A DNA stretch of 64,000 nt from Klebsormidium nitens (Eukaryota; Streptophyta; Klebsormidiophyceae; Klebsormidiales; Klebsormidiaceae). The translations under genes and the position numbers were made by a program. The notes under the pieces are model-generated. The model did not search any database. It saw only the letters and a list, made by a program, of their open reading frames with translations, and was not told where the DNA came from. Where the stretch lies: contig DF237430.1 of NCBI GenBank assembly GCA_000708835.1, forward strand, positions 1 to 64,000, read 5' to 3'. Below are positions 1-12,188 of this stretch, one piece after another (the stretch's first letter is position 1; each line of letters opens with the position of its first letter).

Positions 1-1834
1 AAAATCCTGCTAGAACCCCTGACTCGCTCGAGCCCGGCCGACCGTGACGGTCCGACCAAACTCTTTGCCCACTGGGCTAAAAAGAGCGCGTACCTTTACG
101 GAACCTTCCAAATCTATATAATAAAAGTCTTCGACAGTGTACGGCCGTAAATCTTGGAACCGATATCGACGACCGTCATTCCTTACACGTGGCAGATTCC
201 TATGTTCTTGCCATGTCGCAACAGCACGAGAGCAGTTTCAACGTTCGACGCGGTTCGGTACGCTTAGTCGATATTCTGCGCTCGTCATCCAGAGTCAGCT
301 CCGAAGATATCTACACTTCCGTTTTTTTCCGATCCGTCGCTTTCAAACCCCAGTGCCGAACTTGAAATTGGGGCCTGGACACATTCGTCGACCGAGATTC
401 AAAATGTGAATGCGGTCCCGATTCCGTTGTGCCCGTCACGTACCGTATCGGGGGGCCATGCTTGAAAGCTTACCACGTGGCACCGAGTACGAGTCACTGG
501 TCCGACCGTGAGTCACGACTCACGACTCACAATTCTGGTACCTAGGACTACAAGGATATCAGTGGACGGAAAACGCGAAATCCGCTATCAAAATTCTTGA
601 AGGCGGAATGCGGAGGCAGAGAGACTGATTTTAGGGTTCTAGCGTTCTAGGGAGCTGGCGATATATTGGCTTGCCTCTTCCTCTTAGGAAGAGGGGAACC
701 ATAGGGATCGATCATTTGGGCACTGTACGACGCCGCGGCGCGGGCCCGCCGTTCGACGTGCTTGGGTTGGCCCGTTTCGACGATAAAACGTACGGTATTG
801 CCTGGAATTCTGGACCAATAACGGTGCGACATTTTTTGGACTGGGGCCCCGCGTGCGGCGCAGTTGCACCTTACGAATCGAACACATCGGCTCGACCGGT
901 GCATGGTGCAAGTCGCGGAAGCGCGCTTCGTGCATGTCCGCGATGTTCGACGCCGAAGTTTCGCGCTTGCTCGGTTGGCTGGTTTCACGACCAAGACATC
1001 TACACCGTTGAAAGAGATATGGCCAGTCGATACCAACTGCGATTATCAACCGTTGATTACGTTGGAAATCAAGGAAGAGGCAAGCCCTTGCCGTCGCATC
1101 GACGGCCAACCATGTTCATATTGTGTCACATTGCTGATCAATTGTAGATCTGGGAAGAGCTACGGTACAATTGCTGTGTGTTTTGCTCGGGGTGGCAATT
1201 TGTAGTTTTAAAACAATTAGTGTTTTTTTGTTGCCTTTTGGACAAAACGATCGAAAACATATATATTCAACGTTTTATTTCATACCATCGTGTAGCCCTT
1301 TGTCCGTAGATTCTAAATCACTTATTGTTTTGAAATTTGCACCCCCCCTCATATAAGTAAAACGGTCTCAAAACGTTTTAAAACGCCAAAATCTTAAAAC
1401 ATGTATCTGCGTGTTGGGCGATCTCTGAAATAGCCCGTTTTATAAAACAAACAAAACAGTAAAACGTTTTAAAACGCCAAAATCTGCTTTCAAAACAGCG
1501 CGAGCGGCATATTTCAATATATTAGGGCCCTTTCTGGCATACGAATATATTATTTTTTGCTTTTCAGTTACATAGGAGGTCGTAACAAGTCAATAGCCAC
1601 TATAAAAACTTGAAAAAACATACAAAACAGGCTATTCGCAGCGTTTTAAAACAGTTTTAAAACGTTTTAAAACACTGTTTAAAATTGCAAAACAGCCAAA
1701 TCCCTTGTTTTAGTTCGCAGATACCATGTTTTAAAACTGGGAGTTGCCACCCCGAGGTGTGTTGCGCTTGTGCAGTCCTTGTAGATGTATGCGGGTCTCC
1801 ATTGCAAAAACCTCCTGGAGGATCTGCTGGCAAC
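1..1834. other. Gene-poor left flank
   Basis: No reading frame here resembles a family I know. Overlapping open frames on both strands at about 650-1150 look like GC-rich chance frames rather than a spliced gene. From about 1200 the base composition becomes AT-rich and holds short TTTTAAAACG-type repeats, listed separately. The 3' part just before 1835 should contain the promoter and 5' leader of the TFB5 gene, but I see no clear element. Confidence 0.5.
1370..1680. repeat. AAAACGTTTTAAAACG short repeat cluster
   Basis: A 25-base unit beginning AAAACGTTTTAAAACG and ending CCAAAATCT occurs at 1370-1394 and again, identical, at 1461-1485. A related third run (TTTTAAAACGTTTTAAAAC) lies at about 1654-1673. 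The core is self-complementary. It may be a degraded tandem or mobile repeat; no coding function is seen. Confidence 0.6.
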
Positions 1835-2467
1835 ATGGTCAATGCTTTGAAGGGCATTCTAATTGAGTGGTGAGTACTGCAGCCTTCTCATGATTTGCTT
1901 GAGTTGGAGCATCAATGCTTGTTGAGAGGCTGAATCATGGATCCTGTCGCTTAAGAAGTCACAAGCTGCTCCAATTGTGCATAGCAAGCTACCACCACCT
2001 AAACTAAATTTGCACCGCTTCTTATCTTTGTAGAAGGGACTTCTAAAGCTTGTAATCGAGTAATCATGTGGGCAAGCTTAAGTTTCTATCATTATCTTCT
2101 TATGATGGTATTTTGCGATGCCACGAGAAGAGGTTGCAGATCTTGGAACAGCTCACCACGTGTAATCGCGCACTCACTCTTTCAGTCGCTCCTGACAAAA
2201 GCTTGCGAATCCTGTGTGTCTCGCTTTACTAGCGGCCATCTTTCTCTTTGTCTGCATCGTGCAGCTGAGCCACGCATGTCTTCTTGCAGCGACATCCCAA
2301 TGAAGCAGTTCATTGTCAGCATTAACGACCAGCTGCCAAACGCTCAAAAGTTTATCATCTACGACCTGGACGACACGCACCTCTTTGTGCAGCCCCATGT
2401 GGCAGACATGCTGCAAAACAAAGTGAAGGACTTTTTGGACAAGATTACATATGAGAAACCAGCCTAA
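1835..2467 (+). CDS. TFB5: TFIIH subunit TFB5 / TTDA (GTF2H5-like)
   Basis: This is the smallest core subunit of TFIIH. It binds and stabilises the p52/TFB2 subunit and is needed for nucleotide excision repair, acting in the nucleus. Exons are 1835-1869 and 2290-2467, with a 420-base GT-AG intron that splits a cysteine codon; together they give 70 aa, the family length (about 71). The protein opens MVNALKGILIEC, then DIPMKQF, and the central block QKFIIYDLDDTHLFV matches the family's KFIIxDxDDTHxFV signature. The C-terminus (VKDFLDKITYEKPA) also fits. The gene lies only 131 bases before the cis-prenyltransferase ATG on the same strand. Being short and spliced in its first 12 codons, it is easily missed by automated annotation. 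The family call is secure. Confidence 0.93.
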
Positions 2468-2598
2468 GAATACTCAAATTCACAAGTCTACTTTTGCCCT
2501 GCTATCTAGCACATCACCCCCAAGTAACCACTTTAAAGCCCTAACCTCCTGCCAAGGTCGCGAAGGAGCTCTGTCACAACCCACACGCAGTTTGAGTA

Positions 2599-3964
2599 AT
2601 GCAGATCCTTAGGATGGATCACCCTTCAGTTGTGCAACTGCCCGCCGCGCTTTTCTCAAAAGTCTTCGCTACAGTAGAATCCTATCTGACTGCCTTTGCT
2701 ACTGAAGTGTTGAAAGCGGGCCCGATTCCAAGGCATGTTGCCTTCATCATGGACGGAAACCGGAGGTATGCAGACCGCAGCAAGATTGACCGGCGTTCGG
2801 GCCACGTGAGCGGGTATGCCAGCTTGATGAAGACCTTAGAAGCGTGCTTGAACCTGGGGGTGGAAGTGATTACAGTGTACGCCTTTAGCATTGACAACTT
2901 CAAGAGGTCTCCAGAGGAGGTAAGCGAATGGTTGTTGGGAAGATTCCGCTGCAAGCTTTTCCAGCAAGCATCTCTTTGTGGCAAGTTCGCTCGATGATAT
3001 CTGGATTGTCACACAACAGAGTCAGTGCAACTGCCGAACCTGGGATGGTTTGTGTTCTGCTCTTCAAGCGGCCAGCCCATTTGCTATCCCGCTTAGCATT
3101 GAGCTTCGAGCTGTAAGTCGTTTCATTTGTGCAAGTCGGGTGACCTCATACCCTCAAACGCCTGTCCAAACTTCAGATGTTTCCTCCCTGCAGGTGTCTG
3201 CCCTTATGGATCTAGTGGAGGAAAAGCTGATTGCTCTGGCCAAAGAAACAGAGCTCATCAACAAAGTGGGTGGCTTGCCTGAACACGTCAATTCATCCAT
3301 TTTTAAGTCCGCCCGTTTTTATTTTGCTAGAGCCCAAATCTGCTGCCTTATCATCCTCCCATTTGCCGGATTGTTGTCTCAACGTTTTCTGGTCCTGTTC
3401 TGGCATACGGCTACCAATCATAATCTTTACTTTCCATGCAAAGGGCTGCCTAAAACACTGCTTCAATTTTGCAACTTCGTGGCACTCGTCTTTCACGTGC
3501 AGTATGGGATCTGTGTGAAGCTGGTTGGGAACACGAGCCTCCTCCCGGAAGCTGTCCAGCGGGCCGGCAAGCATGCGGAAGCAGTGACTGGCCACCATTC
3601 GCGCTCCCGCCTCAACCTCGCACTCGCATACACCTCCAGGGACGAGATTCGGCACGCGGTCGAATGTGTCCGAGATGATTTCGTAGCAGGAAGTCGGCCC
3701 TCTTCGGAGGTTAACCAGGACCCTCATGCCCAAAGCAGCGGGCGACCCTTCCAGGCGGCCATCGAGGAGCACCTTTACACGTCAGGATGTCCCCCTGTCG
3801 ACCTTCTTGTGCGGACATCTGGGGAAGCCAGGCTTAGCAACTTCTTGTTGTGGCAGTCGTCTTCGGCGTGCTTGGCATTTTGTCAAGCGCTTTGGCCGGA
3901 GTTCTCCTTCAGACACTTAGTGTGGGCCGTCCTCGAGTATCAACGAGCAAAACCGTGGTTGTAG
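2599..3964 (+). CDS. Dehydrodolichyl diphosphate synthase (cis-prenyltransferase, DHDDS-like)
   Basis: Condenses isopentenyl diphosphate in cis onto farnesyl diphosphate to make the long polyprenyl backbone of dolichol, normally at the ER. Exons 2599-2919, 3194-3265 and 3503-3964 are all phase 0 and give 284 aa. HVAFIMDGNRRYADR at residues 46-60 carries the catalytic Asp52. Further family blocks are VITVYAFSIDNFKR, LNLALAYTSRDEI (about 168-180) and the substrate-binding DLLVRTSGEARLSNFLLWQ block from 231. The C-terminus stops soon after the core (YQRAKPWL) and lacks an obvious RxG motif, so by family knowledge it may need an NgBR/NUS1-like partner; none is visible nearby. A second in-frame ATG at 2617 is an alternative start. 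No plastid transit peptide is apparent. Confidence 0.93.
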
Positions 3965-5476
3965 CTGCCATCCTGATTTGACCCGAATGCGTCCCGAGCA
4001 TCTCAATTGTGCTGAGTCAATCAAGGTTCTGACTGGTCGAGCGCCATTTGAGTTGGTGTGCACGATTGCCTCACCCGTCTTGATGTCGATGATTGAAACG
4101 TGTGCATGTGATGATCTCGCACTGTGTCAACTCACTATACTAAGCGCAGGAAGTTGATGAGCAATTTAAACCGCGCACGTTATACAAAGCAAGTGGTGAG
4201 AATGCTTCCGGCTCTGCAATTCGTATTCATAGGTGGCCGCCGCCGGGCGTGAACAAATGTGCCAATCCTTTGGATCAATATAGCGCGGGGTACGGCAATT
4301 ATGCTATTTGAAGGCCGCCAGCTCAAACAAGTAGTCAATCAGGCTTTAATAGACTAATCTTAAAGCACTGTCAAACAGTAGGGGCCGGTGATGTATACCG
4401 TCATGTATGACTATCAGGAGAAGGATCTATCATACAAAGTATGGGTCGGCGCGTGCCAGCGCGTTTGCGCTGGCTGTGAAGCAGCCTTGAACGTTGAGAA
4501 TGTAAAGGCTCATGCCACAAATAGGTTAGGAGCTCGGTCGTGCGCCGGTTTTGGCTGGCGGGACGCGGCATGGCCAAGCTCGTATATCATGCTCATATCA
4601 TGTGATTGTGTTCACTAATAGAATGTACATCATAATATCGGTGCAATTAACCTTCTAATTTAGGTACTTGATATCGCGTACGGTACATTCCGACCGTTGC
4701 ATGCAAGAATGCAAGCGCATAGTGTCGGACCACAATAATTGCACGCACCAAAACGGACATGTTCATACATCACTGAATAACAGATGTACTTTATTGACAA
4801 CTTCCGAGTAGCAATGATTCAGCATGTCGATGCTTGGATGGGTCGCATCAATAAAGTGGTTGGAGACTCGCCGCCCATATGTTATAGATGGCCAGCATCT
4901 AGGTCGACCATCCAAAGTGACCGTCATGGATGTTGTACGTCAAGTTTCTTGAACCGGCCGCCGGGGCCGGCCGGGGTGCACCATCATGGTGGCTGGCAGT
5001 CACCTTGGTGCAAACGCTTGGACTTGATGACACAGTAAGGCCATCTCGAGGCCTGATCATGTTGATACTCCAATACTTCAGATTTGGCTGCGGCAGGCCG
5101 CCCCGTGCCCGAACATCATCATGTCCTGAACTATGGTGAATCTGTTTCAACCCGTCGGAGTCGAACTAATCAAGAAACTGCAGAGTTAATGTAATCCTGC
5201 AGATTGTACCTAGACTTCTCGGCGGCCCTTTATTCTCCGTATCGAAGCCACCAAAAGTGAACCGTCTATGAAACAATCAATGAAGAGCTTCATAACTCTT
5301 CAATTATCTGTATCTTGCTTATCTCACTTGCTCTCGGCTCAGCGTCTCATGGACGTGAAACCCAATTGGCGGCTCAATGGCAAACGTACAACATTTGCAA
5401 AGACCAGCGAACCACAGCCGGCGGTCCGAATTGAACGGCGAATCCACGTATATACAGTACACAGCTTCGCAGCTGC
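3965..5476. other. Convergent intergenic region, cis-prenyltransferase / PKG
   Basis: About 1.5 kb between two convergent 3' ends. The open frames present are short and show no family resemblance or plausible splicing. A GC-rich palindromic patch (CCGGCCGCCGGGGCCGGCCGG) lies near 4954-4976. I see nothing else. Confidence 0.5.
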
Positions 5477-8400
5477 TCAAAAGTCTCGGAATATTCTCTG
5501 CGCTTCCCGCAGCTGCTGCGGGTCGTCCTCAATATCGTCCAGGTGGTCGTCCACGTCGCCGTGCGACTTGCGGTCCCGGATGGCCGCGGGCGGCGGCTTC
5601 AGCTGCTTCCGCGCGAGCGCGTTCCAGTCCAGCCCCGCGAACCAGGGGTGCTCCTTCACATCCTTGGCGCGGCCCTGGCAAGCGAACAATCGGAAAGCTT
5701 TGTTTTTGCTGTTGGTTTGCGTTAGTCTGCTACTTTTGAGGGCTCTTTCTGAGAATCAAGGAACTTTCGAATTTGGGGAACGGTGCGCGAAGCGCAACGA
5801 AGGGAAAGCCCTCAGCAAAGATTCCGAGGTTTGAAGCCACAATCACCGCGCTTCAGATCTGCATTCACAATCTAAAGACTCGATATGAGCGAGACAGGGA
5901 GCGCCCGCTGCGCGTTTAGCCGCAGAGGGGGGGAGCGGCGCTCACGCTGAGGTTGCCGAGGCGCTTGGCGGGCTTCCTCTCGAGGAAGCGCTGGATGAGG
6001 TTGATGGCGTTCTTGGACATGAAGCTGGGGTAGTACACCTCGTACGTCGGATCCACGATGCGGTTCATCACCACCATCGGATCCTCCGTCGGCTCGCCGA
6101 ACGGCTGACGGCCCGTCAGCAACACGTACAGTACCACGCCCAGGCCCCACCTGAGGTTCGAGGTGTTGAGGAAGTTTGAGAGTTCCGTGCGTAATCGTTT
6201 GAGGAGAGTCGGTAAAGGTGGGTGCACTATGTTGGGCAATGAGTTGCACAAGAGCACAGTGGTCCCGAAAGCCGTCTGAGCTCGAACCATCTCGTAAGCT
6301 TGAAAAAGATTTAAATGTCGCGTTTGCAAGTCTGCCTGAAGAAGCGGACGAAGGCGAAGCGGGGAGAAGACAAGGGGTGTGTCGAGGACTGCCCTTCCGG
6401 AAAAGAAGTTTGGGGGAAGATCACGGATTTAAGTCGGAGGGATTGGAGCGGGACAGCTGGACGGCTCACCAGTCAACACCCGTGCCGTAGCCTCTCGCCA
6501 GCACGCTCTCCGGCGCAACGTAGCCGGGCGTCCCGCAAAACGTGTAGGTGCGGTCAATGCCAGACAGCACCTGCAGCGAGGCACGGAGACGGACGTCATC
6601 AATCAACACTTCCTTGGCACGTGCGGGAAAGAAAGCAGCAAGCAGAGAGGTGACGCGTCATTCTGAGGAACCTTTTAAGTGCCCATTTACGGAGCTCCGT
6701 CGATTGATTCAATTTGCGGTCCACGTTTTCAAGCTTTGCCTGCAATGGGAAAACCAAGCCTCGAATTATACGAAGTACCAAACGGGGAGCCCTCCGGCGG
6801 CGCTCGTAAACAAGGGGCCTCACCTTGGCAAAGCCGAAGTCGCCGAGCTTGATGTAGCCGTCTCGGTCCAGCATGACGTTCTCGGGCTTGAGGTCCCGGT
6901 AGACGATGCTGTTGCCATGCAGGTACTCCAGGGCCAGCACCAGGCACGCCGTGTAGAAGCGGCACATCGGCTCTTTCATGCCCTGCCACCCGCAGATTAA
7001 GATCAGTCAGCTATCGACTCGTTGAGTAGGCCAACACAGCCTCTTCTCTCGCAGGCACGCGCATTATTTACGGGAGGCGGAAAAGCAGGACACTGATCGG
7101 GTCTCAGCGAACCACGAACGACATTTATGACACTTCCTCGGCAGGCCGAGTACCGCTGGCTTCGTTACGGCGCAGCAGCGATTGGGCAAGTGGCATTTGC
7201 GAGTAACGAAGCGGACAGGAAAGTGTTTATGCTGTGGGGGCTTACCTGCAAGACGTCCACTTTGGGGCTAAGGCACCACATGCCCAACCGCATTGACTTG
7301 ACCTCCGCGCAGGCCACGAGAGAGTCCATCAGGTCACCGCCCGGCAAATAATCCAAGAGCAAGTAGCTGCACGGAACGGAAGGATAAAGGTTCAAACGAC
7401 GTTGGCTCTCCTCTTTCTCTAAGGCTTTGCTGTAGACTGATTAAGTGAGTTGGCTTGAACGGTTGACCATAAAGAGCAACAGCCGTCCGAAGTTGGTCCG
7501 TGTCTCAATCAGGGTCTGGCTAGAGTCAATCAAGTCATGCCCCGGTCTGAACATTCATGCTGTACTTTGAGAATACAGAGAGCTACATCTCTCTCCACAA
7601 GGGTTTGTTTGTCTCGGGTCCAGCTCTTCACCGATTCGATCGGGGTGTGCAGGCGGCGCGGCGCGCTCACAGGTATTTGGAGTCCTGGAAGGAGGCGTAC
7701 TGCTTGACGACGAAGGGGTTCTCGATGAGGCGCGTGATGTGCTGCTCGCAGAAGACGTGCTCGCTGCAGCCCATCAGGTCCGTCTTGCGCATCTTCTTCA
7801 ACGCGTACTCGCGCCGCGTGCTCTCGTCCCGCACGTGGTACACCTGGGCGCAAGCAGAGGCACAGCCGCCAGGTTGTAAGTGAGAGGGGCGCTAACGTGT
7901 AGTCTGTTCAGTCGAGTAAGATCTCGGGCTTTGTCACTAGCTCATGGAAATGGACCGTTTTGCGACTTGTGACGCCCTTATTTTTCTGCAGATTCCGCCG
8001 TCCCTTTCGAGCGCGGTAAAACGTCTCGCAAGGCTGCTTGAGCGAACCCCTAGAAGATCCAGTATACGTGAGACATGCTTCGAGCAGCTCCAGCACGGAC
8101 TTGTTTCTCCTCGAGCACGTCTTTTGAGACGTGCTCGAGAAGCTGCGACACCCCTTAAAAGTGACCGCAGAAAAAAGGATTCTTGCTTGGAACCCCTACA
8201 GTCAGCGCCAAGGTTTACGCGGCCGCGAGCGCGCTCTCACCACGCTGAACGCCCCGCTGCCCAGCTTCTCCAGCTCCACCAGGTGCTTCAGCGACACCTG
8301 GTGCGCGTCCGCCTTGGCGGGCTCCTCCAGCTTCTCCGACCGGGACGGGTCCTGCATAAAGAAAGCGGATCCGTGAAATTCAGTCCAGAGGTGAGACCGG

Positions 8401-10913
8401 AGCCAGGATTGTGTTGGATGCTTTCCTGCCGGGCGAGAAATGTCAAAGTTGACGACATACCTGAAGGAACCATCATTGAGGCCTGCATCTTTTTGAATGT
8501 CCGCAACGAGCTTGTTTCCGCTTTGACTATGTAGCGAAGCAAGATTTGACGTGGGCGACATCAAGCGACATCAAGCTGGGAAGTGGTCGCCACAAGACAA
8601 ACGCGTTGCTCCTTCGACTCTGTCCGTCTCGTTCTCGTTTCTGCTGAATCGCGGGGACGGAGCTTGCTCGCGCGCTCACCATGTCGATCTTCTCCCGGAC
8701 CATGAGATTCTGGAGAGGGCCCAGGACCTCGACAAACACGTTGCGCTTGAGCGTCAGGCAGGTGAGGGGCGACGTCCCGGACGCGATCACGGTGGCCGTG
8801 CGCGGCTCCGACGTGAAGAGCGCGCGCTCGCCAAAGAAGTCCGCCTTGTACAGGTGGTTCACCTGAAGCCACCCATAGCACCGATTCTCATTTTCACCCC
8901 GGTCAAATGTTTCCCCGTTAATGGAATCAGCAGAGTCGACCTCAAAAACGCGCCTCGAAGTCATTGAGCATCTGACGTAAACGCTCCTCGCATGCACGTC
9001 AACGGAGGCGAGGTAGGTTGCGTTGGGGGCAGGTGCTGTCTTTCAATAGCGCAGCTCTGGGCTGCGATTGAAACGCTTTTTGAGGAGCTGCGCACTCTCT
9101 ATTGCGGAGCTACGTACCTTTTGCTGGGCCCCTCTTTGGCCGGACGCGGAGCTCTTGCTCACTGTGACGATGCCCTCTCCTGCTTTAATGATGTAGAACA
9201 GCTCGCCCTTCTCGCCTTCGCGGATGACCGTCTCGCCGGGGTTGTACGAGATCTGCACGGACACGAACCTTTTACAACCAGTCTAACGGCTTGATGGGAA
9301 AGTCTTCGAACAACCCCAAGAAAGCCTGGCATATTCTTTGTACTCGCGTTGGGGCGCCTTGAAGCATATCGACCGTCCTGGGCTCATTGCTGACCTGCCT
9401 ATTCACGTTGAGGAGCCTCATTTTCCTATGAATAACATCCTATCTGTCCTCGAATTTCTTCTGGAGAAGGTCGGGAGAGGGAGAAACAGGGCTCCGACGC
9501 CAAAAGAACTATCCAGGTAAGCGAAACGATCTGATCTTTTCCGGAGTCCCTAGCTAGCCAGCCCCTGCTGCCCACCTCTTCCATGGCGTCCGCCAGGCGC
9601 AGCCTCTCGGCGCGGCTGAGCGTTGCGAGCACGGGCACGCTGTCCAGGAAGCGCATGATCTCCTCCACCTGCGCGGCCGACACCTCGCGCAGGATCTGGC
9701 GCAGCGTGCTGCGGTCCAGCACCCACACCACGGCGTTGCTCAGCGCCGTAAGCGTAGCCGCGCGCGGCGTGCTGTACATGAGCGCCAGCTCGCCGAAGTA
9801 GTCCCCGGGGCCCTTTGTGACGATGCGCTTCTGGACGCCGTGCACGTCCTTGGTGATCTAGGGCACGGAAGAGAGAGGTGAGGGGTGCAGCACGGGCGTC
9901 GAAACGGCTACGCTCCAAGTCTCTAATGGATTACCGTTGTCTGTGTGTTCTCGTGTATTGTTTGGAGTCTAGCTCTGGTGACTTCGTCCGATCCAATTTC
10001 GGATGCGTTAGTATTCAGATTCCCGGTTGCTCAATTCACAGAAGCGGCCAAAGACTAGCGTCACTTTGAAACATCAAGTGCGACTTCGCTGGAAAGCTTT
10101 TCGGCCCGTTTCCTGTGCGCTTCACAGGGGCCGGTTGAGCACCACTACATGTCAGAAATACACGGTCTGTTGGAGAATGTGTCGCTCCCAACGTGTTTCA
10201 GAAGCATCAGTCAAGCAGCCTTTGGTTATCACTCCAATGCTGCTTATAGCCCTCAGTTTTAGATAACAGAAGAGGCTTTGAGCCCTTAGGGGCTGCCTTC
10301 ACTGCGTGTCAACCGTGCTGCCTAAGCTCAGTGTATCAGCTCACCTCGAAGTGCCCGCTTTTGACAACGTACATCTCATCTGCATCAGCTCCTGAGTCGC
10401 CCTCCCGGATGAGGACCTCACCTCGTTTCACTTCTTTCTCGTACATGCGACTCAGCACCTGCACAATGACGGAATCGTTGTCTCAATCTTTCCTACCTCC
10501 CCTGGGGTCATAATCAGCTTGCATGCTCGGTGGAACGGTTCGGTTGGAAGGGGGCAGCTTGGTTCCAAGAAGCAGGGTTTGCTACAGCACCAGCACTGCA
10601 ACTAGTGTGCGCGCATCCACTTCCACCCACTGTCTGGTTGTGTGTGACCAGCCTAAAACCAGAGTTTCACTCAGAAGCTGGAACTCACCTGTAGCTGCTG
10701 CGTGTTTGCCAGCCTGGTAAAGAGAATGTTAGACGACAGAGCAGCCTCAATGGCAGGGAAGTCGTTCGGTTGGGCATTGAGCCGCTGCTCCGACTCCCTC
10801 TTTGCTTCCCTCCGCCCTTCTGTGACGGCCTTTTGCCTGGCGGGGTGGCCATAGTCTCTGTCCCGGCTTGCATCTGCCGCCACAATCTCCCGCACGCTGA
10901 TGTTGTTCCCCAT
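5477..10913 (-). CDS. Cyclic-nucleotide-dependent protein kinase, PKG type
   Basis: AGC-family Ser/Thr kinase with two N-terminal cyclic-nucleotide-binding (CNB) domains. Twelve exons, read downward: 10913-10689, 10458-10345, 9857-9576, 9252-9118, 8862-8680, 8351-8241, 7843-7671, 7366-7246, 6982-6824, 6570-6470, 6150-5946 and 5674-5477. They give 668 aa with consistent phases, close to animal PKG I. CNB-A (about 50-170) has [15 protein letters not shown] with Glu136 and Arg145. CNB-B (about 184-310) has [15 protein letters not shown] with Glu264 and Arg273. Kinase features: glycine loop GSGAFSV 344-350, Lys366, alpha-C Glu383, YRDLKPEN (Asp478), DFG 496-498 and activation-loop Thr511 in TFCGTPGY. 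The C-terminus ends in an AGC-type tail. The chosen start at 10913 gives MGNNIS, an N-myristoylation consensus. The frame stays open to an ATG at 11048, which would add 45 residues and mask it. No PP2C domain is fused, unlike the land-plant PKG-PP2C proteins I know of. Confidence 0.95.
8110..8139. repeat. Perfect 13-bp hairpin in a PKG intron
   Basis: CTCGAGCACGTCT at 8110-8122 is followed by a 4-base loop and its exact reverse complement at 8127-8139. It lies in the intron between the exons ending 8241 and starting 7843. Possible intronic structure or small-RNA foldback; function unknown. Confidence 0.7.
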
Positions 10914-11983
10914 GTTGGGAGTGATGTAAAGTGCACCGTCTCTAATCTCAATGTAAGCACTTGGGCTGTCCTGATCTCTGGTGGAGTTATCGTCTTGTGT
11001 GCCGGGAAAGATCTGGAGGCAGCCACTCCGAAAGTCGATTCGGACCATGAAGATTTAAGTCAGGGGAGCAGTGTCTACCCCTGTTGACTACCACCAGAAT
11101 AAACACGCTGAGTGCGCGGTGGCTATCTTCGGCTGCTCTCATTCCTAAAAGTCCAACTCAAGCCGAATGCGATCTACGTATATGTAGACGTATACCTTCT
11201 TGTATATCTCCTTCTCATAGCATTCAAAGGATTCGCACTCGTGGTCAGAAGCTGTTCATGTAATGCGGCATGCTTCCTCCCAGAACGTGGCCGTCTTCTG
11301 ATTTCTCTGCAACGAGCCTGCCTCCTGCTATTCGAGTGCAAAGGGCCAATGGAATCCAGTTAGAACCACCTCTCATTCTACTCAGTGCGGCGCCTCAGTG
11401 CTTTTCAAAGCTGGCCGTCTCCAAAATGGCGCAATGATGACGCCATGCTGCTGAAGGATACATCCATGTGCTTATGCCCGACTGACTTTTCGACCTCTAC
11501 TACTAGCTTTTCGGTAATCAATAGAGCGCTTACTATGTTACTAGGCTTGCCGCCGACCGTGGACAGCCTGGAGAGCTTCTAATCCGAGCTTGTTCCAGTA
11601 GGGTACTCAACGATGAAGTCTGATGAAGTCCCCCAAACTGTGACGCTACTTAGGCAGACTTTCACTCCAGTATGTACGCAGTCTGAAGTAGTGATATGAA
11701 CTCCATGTTGGTAGGTCAAGGAGGGCTCCGAGTCCGGATAGGTACACTGGTCTGAGCCCGGCCGAACTGAGCCAGCTACTACCTGAATTTACGCGCGCGG
11801 ATGTTTGATGAAAAGTGTCATCAACGGCTCAGAACTGAGGCCCTAAGTATGATCCACTGGTTTAAGCTCCAGATCAATCGGCCCGCGCGCGCTGGCAAAC
11901 ATTGCACGCGGCCAGGGTGTGTTACTTAGGCCGCTTCACATGGGAGATGAGGATGCGTACGAGGATTAGTAATCACCTACCGG

Positions 11984-12174
11984 ACCGTCCTGCAGTTGAT
12001 TTCGGCCAAAAAAATAATTACCTGCCCTGCCGAAATTCGCTGGAAAATATGTTGAAGCGATAAAGGTCGATAACGGATATTTTTAGCAGGTAACGCTAGG
12101 TCTGCCGAAAGGATTGAAAGTTTCATAAGTAATCAATCGGCGTCGAACCTGCCGAAATCAAATGCAGATACGGT
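11984..12174. mobile_element. MITE-like inverted-repeat element A
   Basis: The left end at 11984-12006 (ACCGTCCTGCAGTTGATTTCGGC) and the right end at 12151-12174 are imperfect inverted repeats. They share CTGCA, one mismatch, then TTGATTTCGGC. The interior is AT-rich, non-coding and repeats the CTGCCGAAA motif. About 190 bases long. No clear target-site duplication was identified, so the element boundary is approximate. Confidence 0.55.
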
Positions 12175-12188
12175 AGTAAGGACCGTAC

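Noticed and set aside
647-1147. Overlapping 110-160 codon frames on both strands, considered as a transposon pol remnant
   Set aside because: No integrase, protease or reverse-transcriptase motif in any frame; several frames are open at once, as in GC-rich non-coding DNA.
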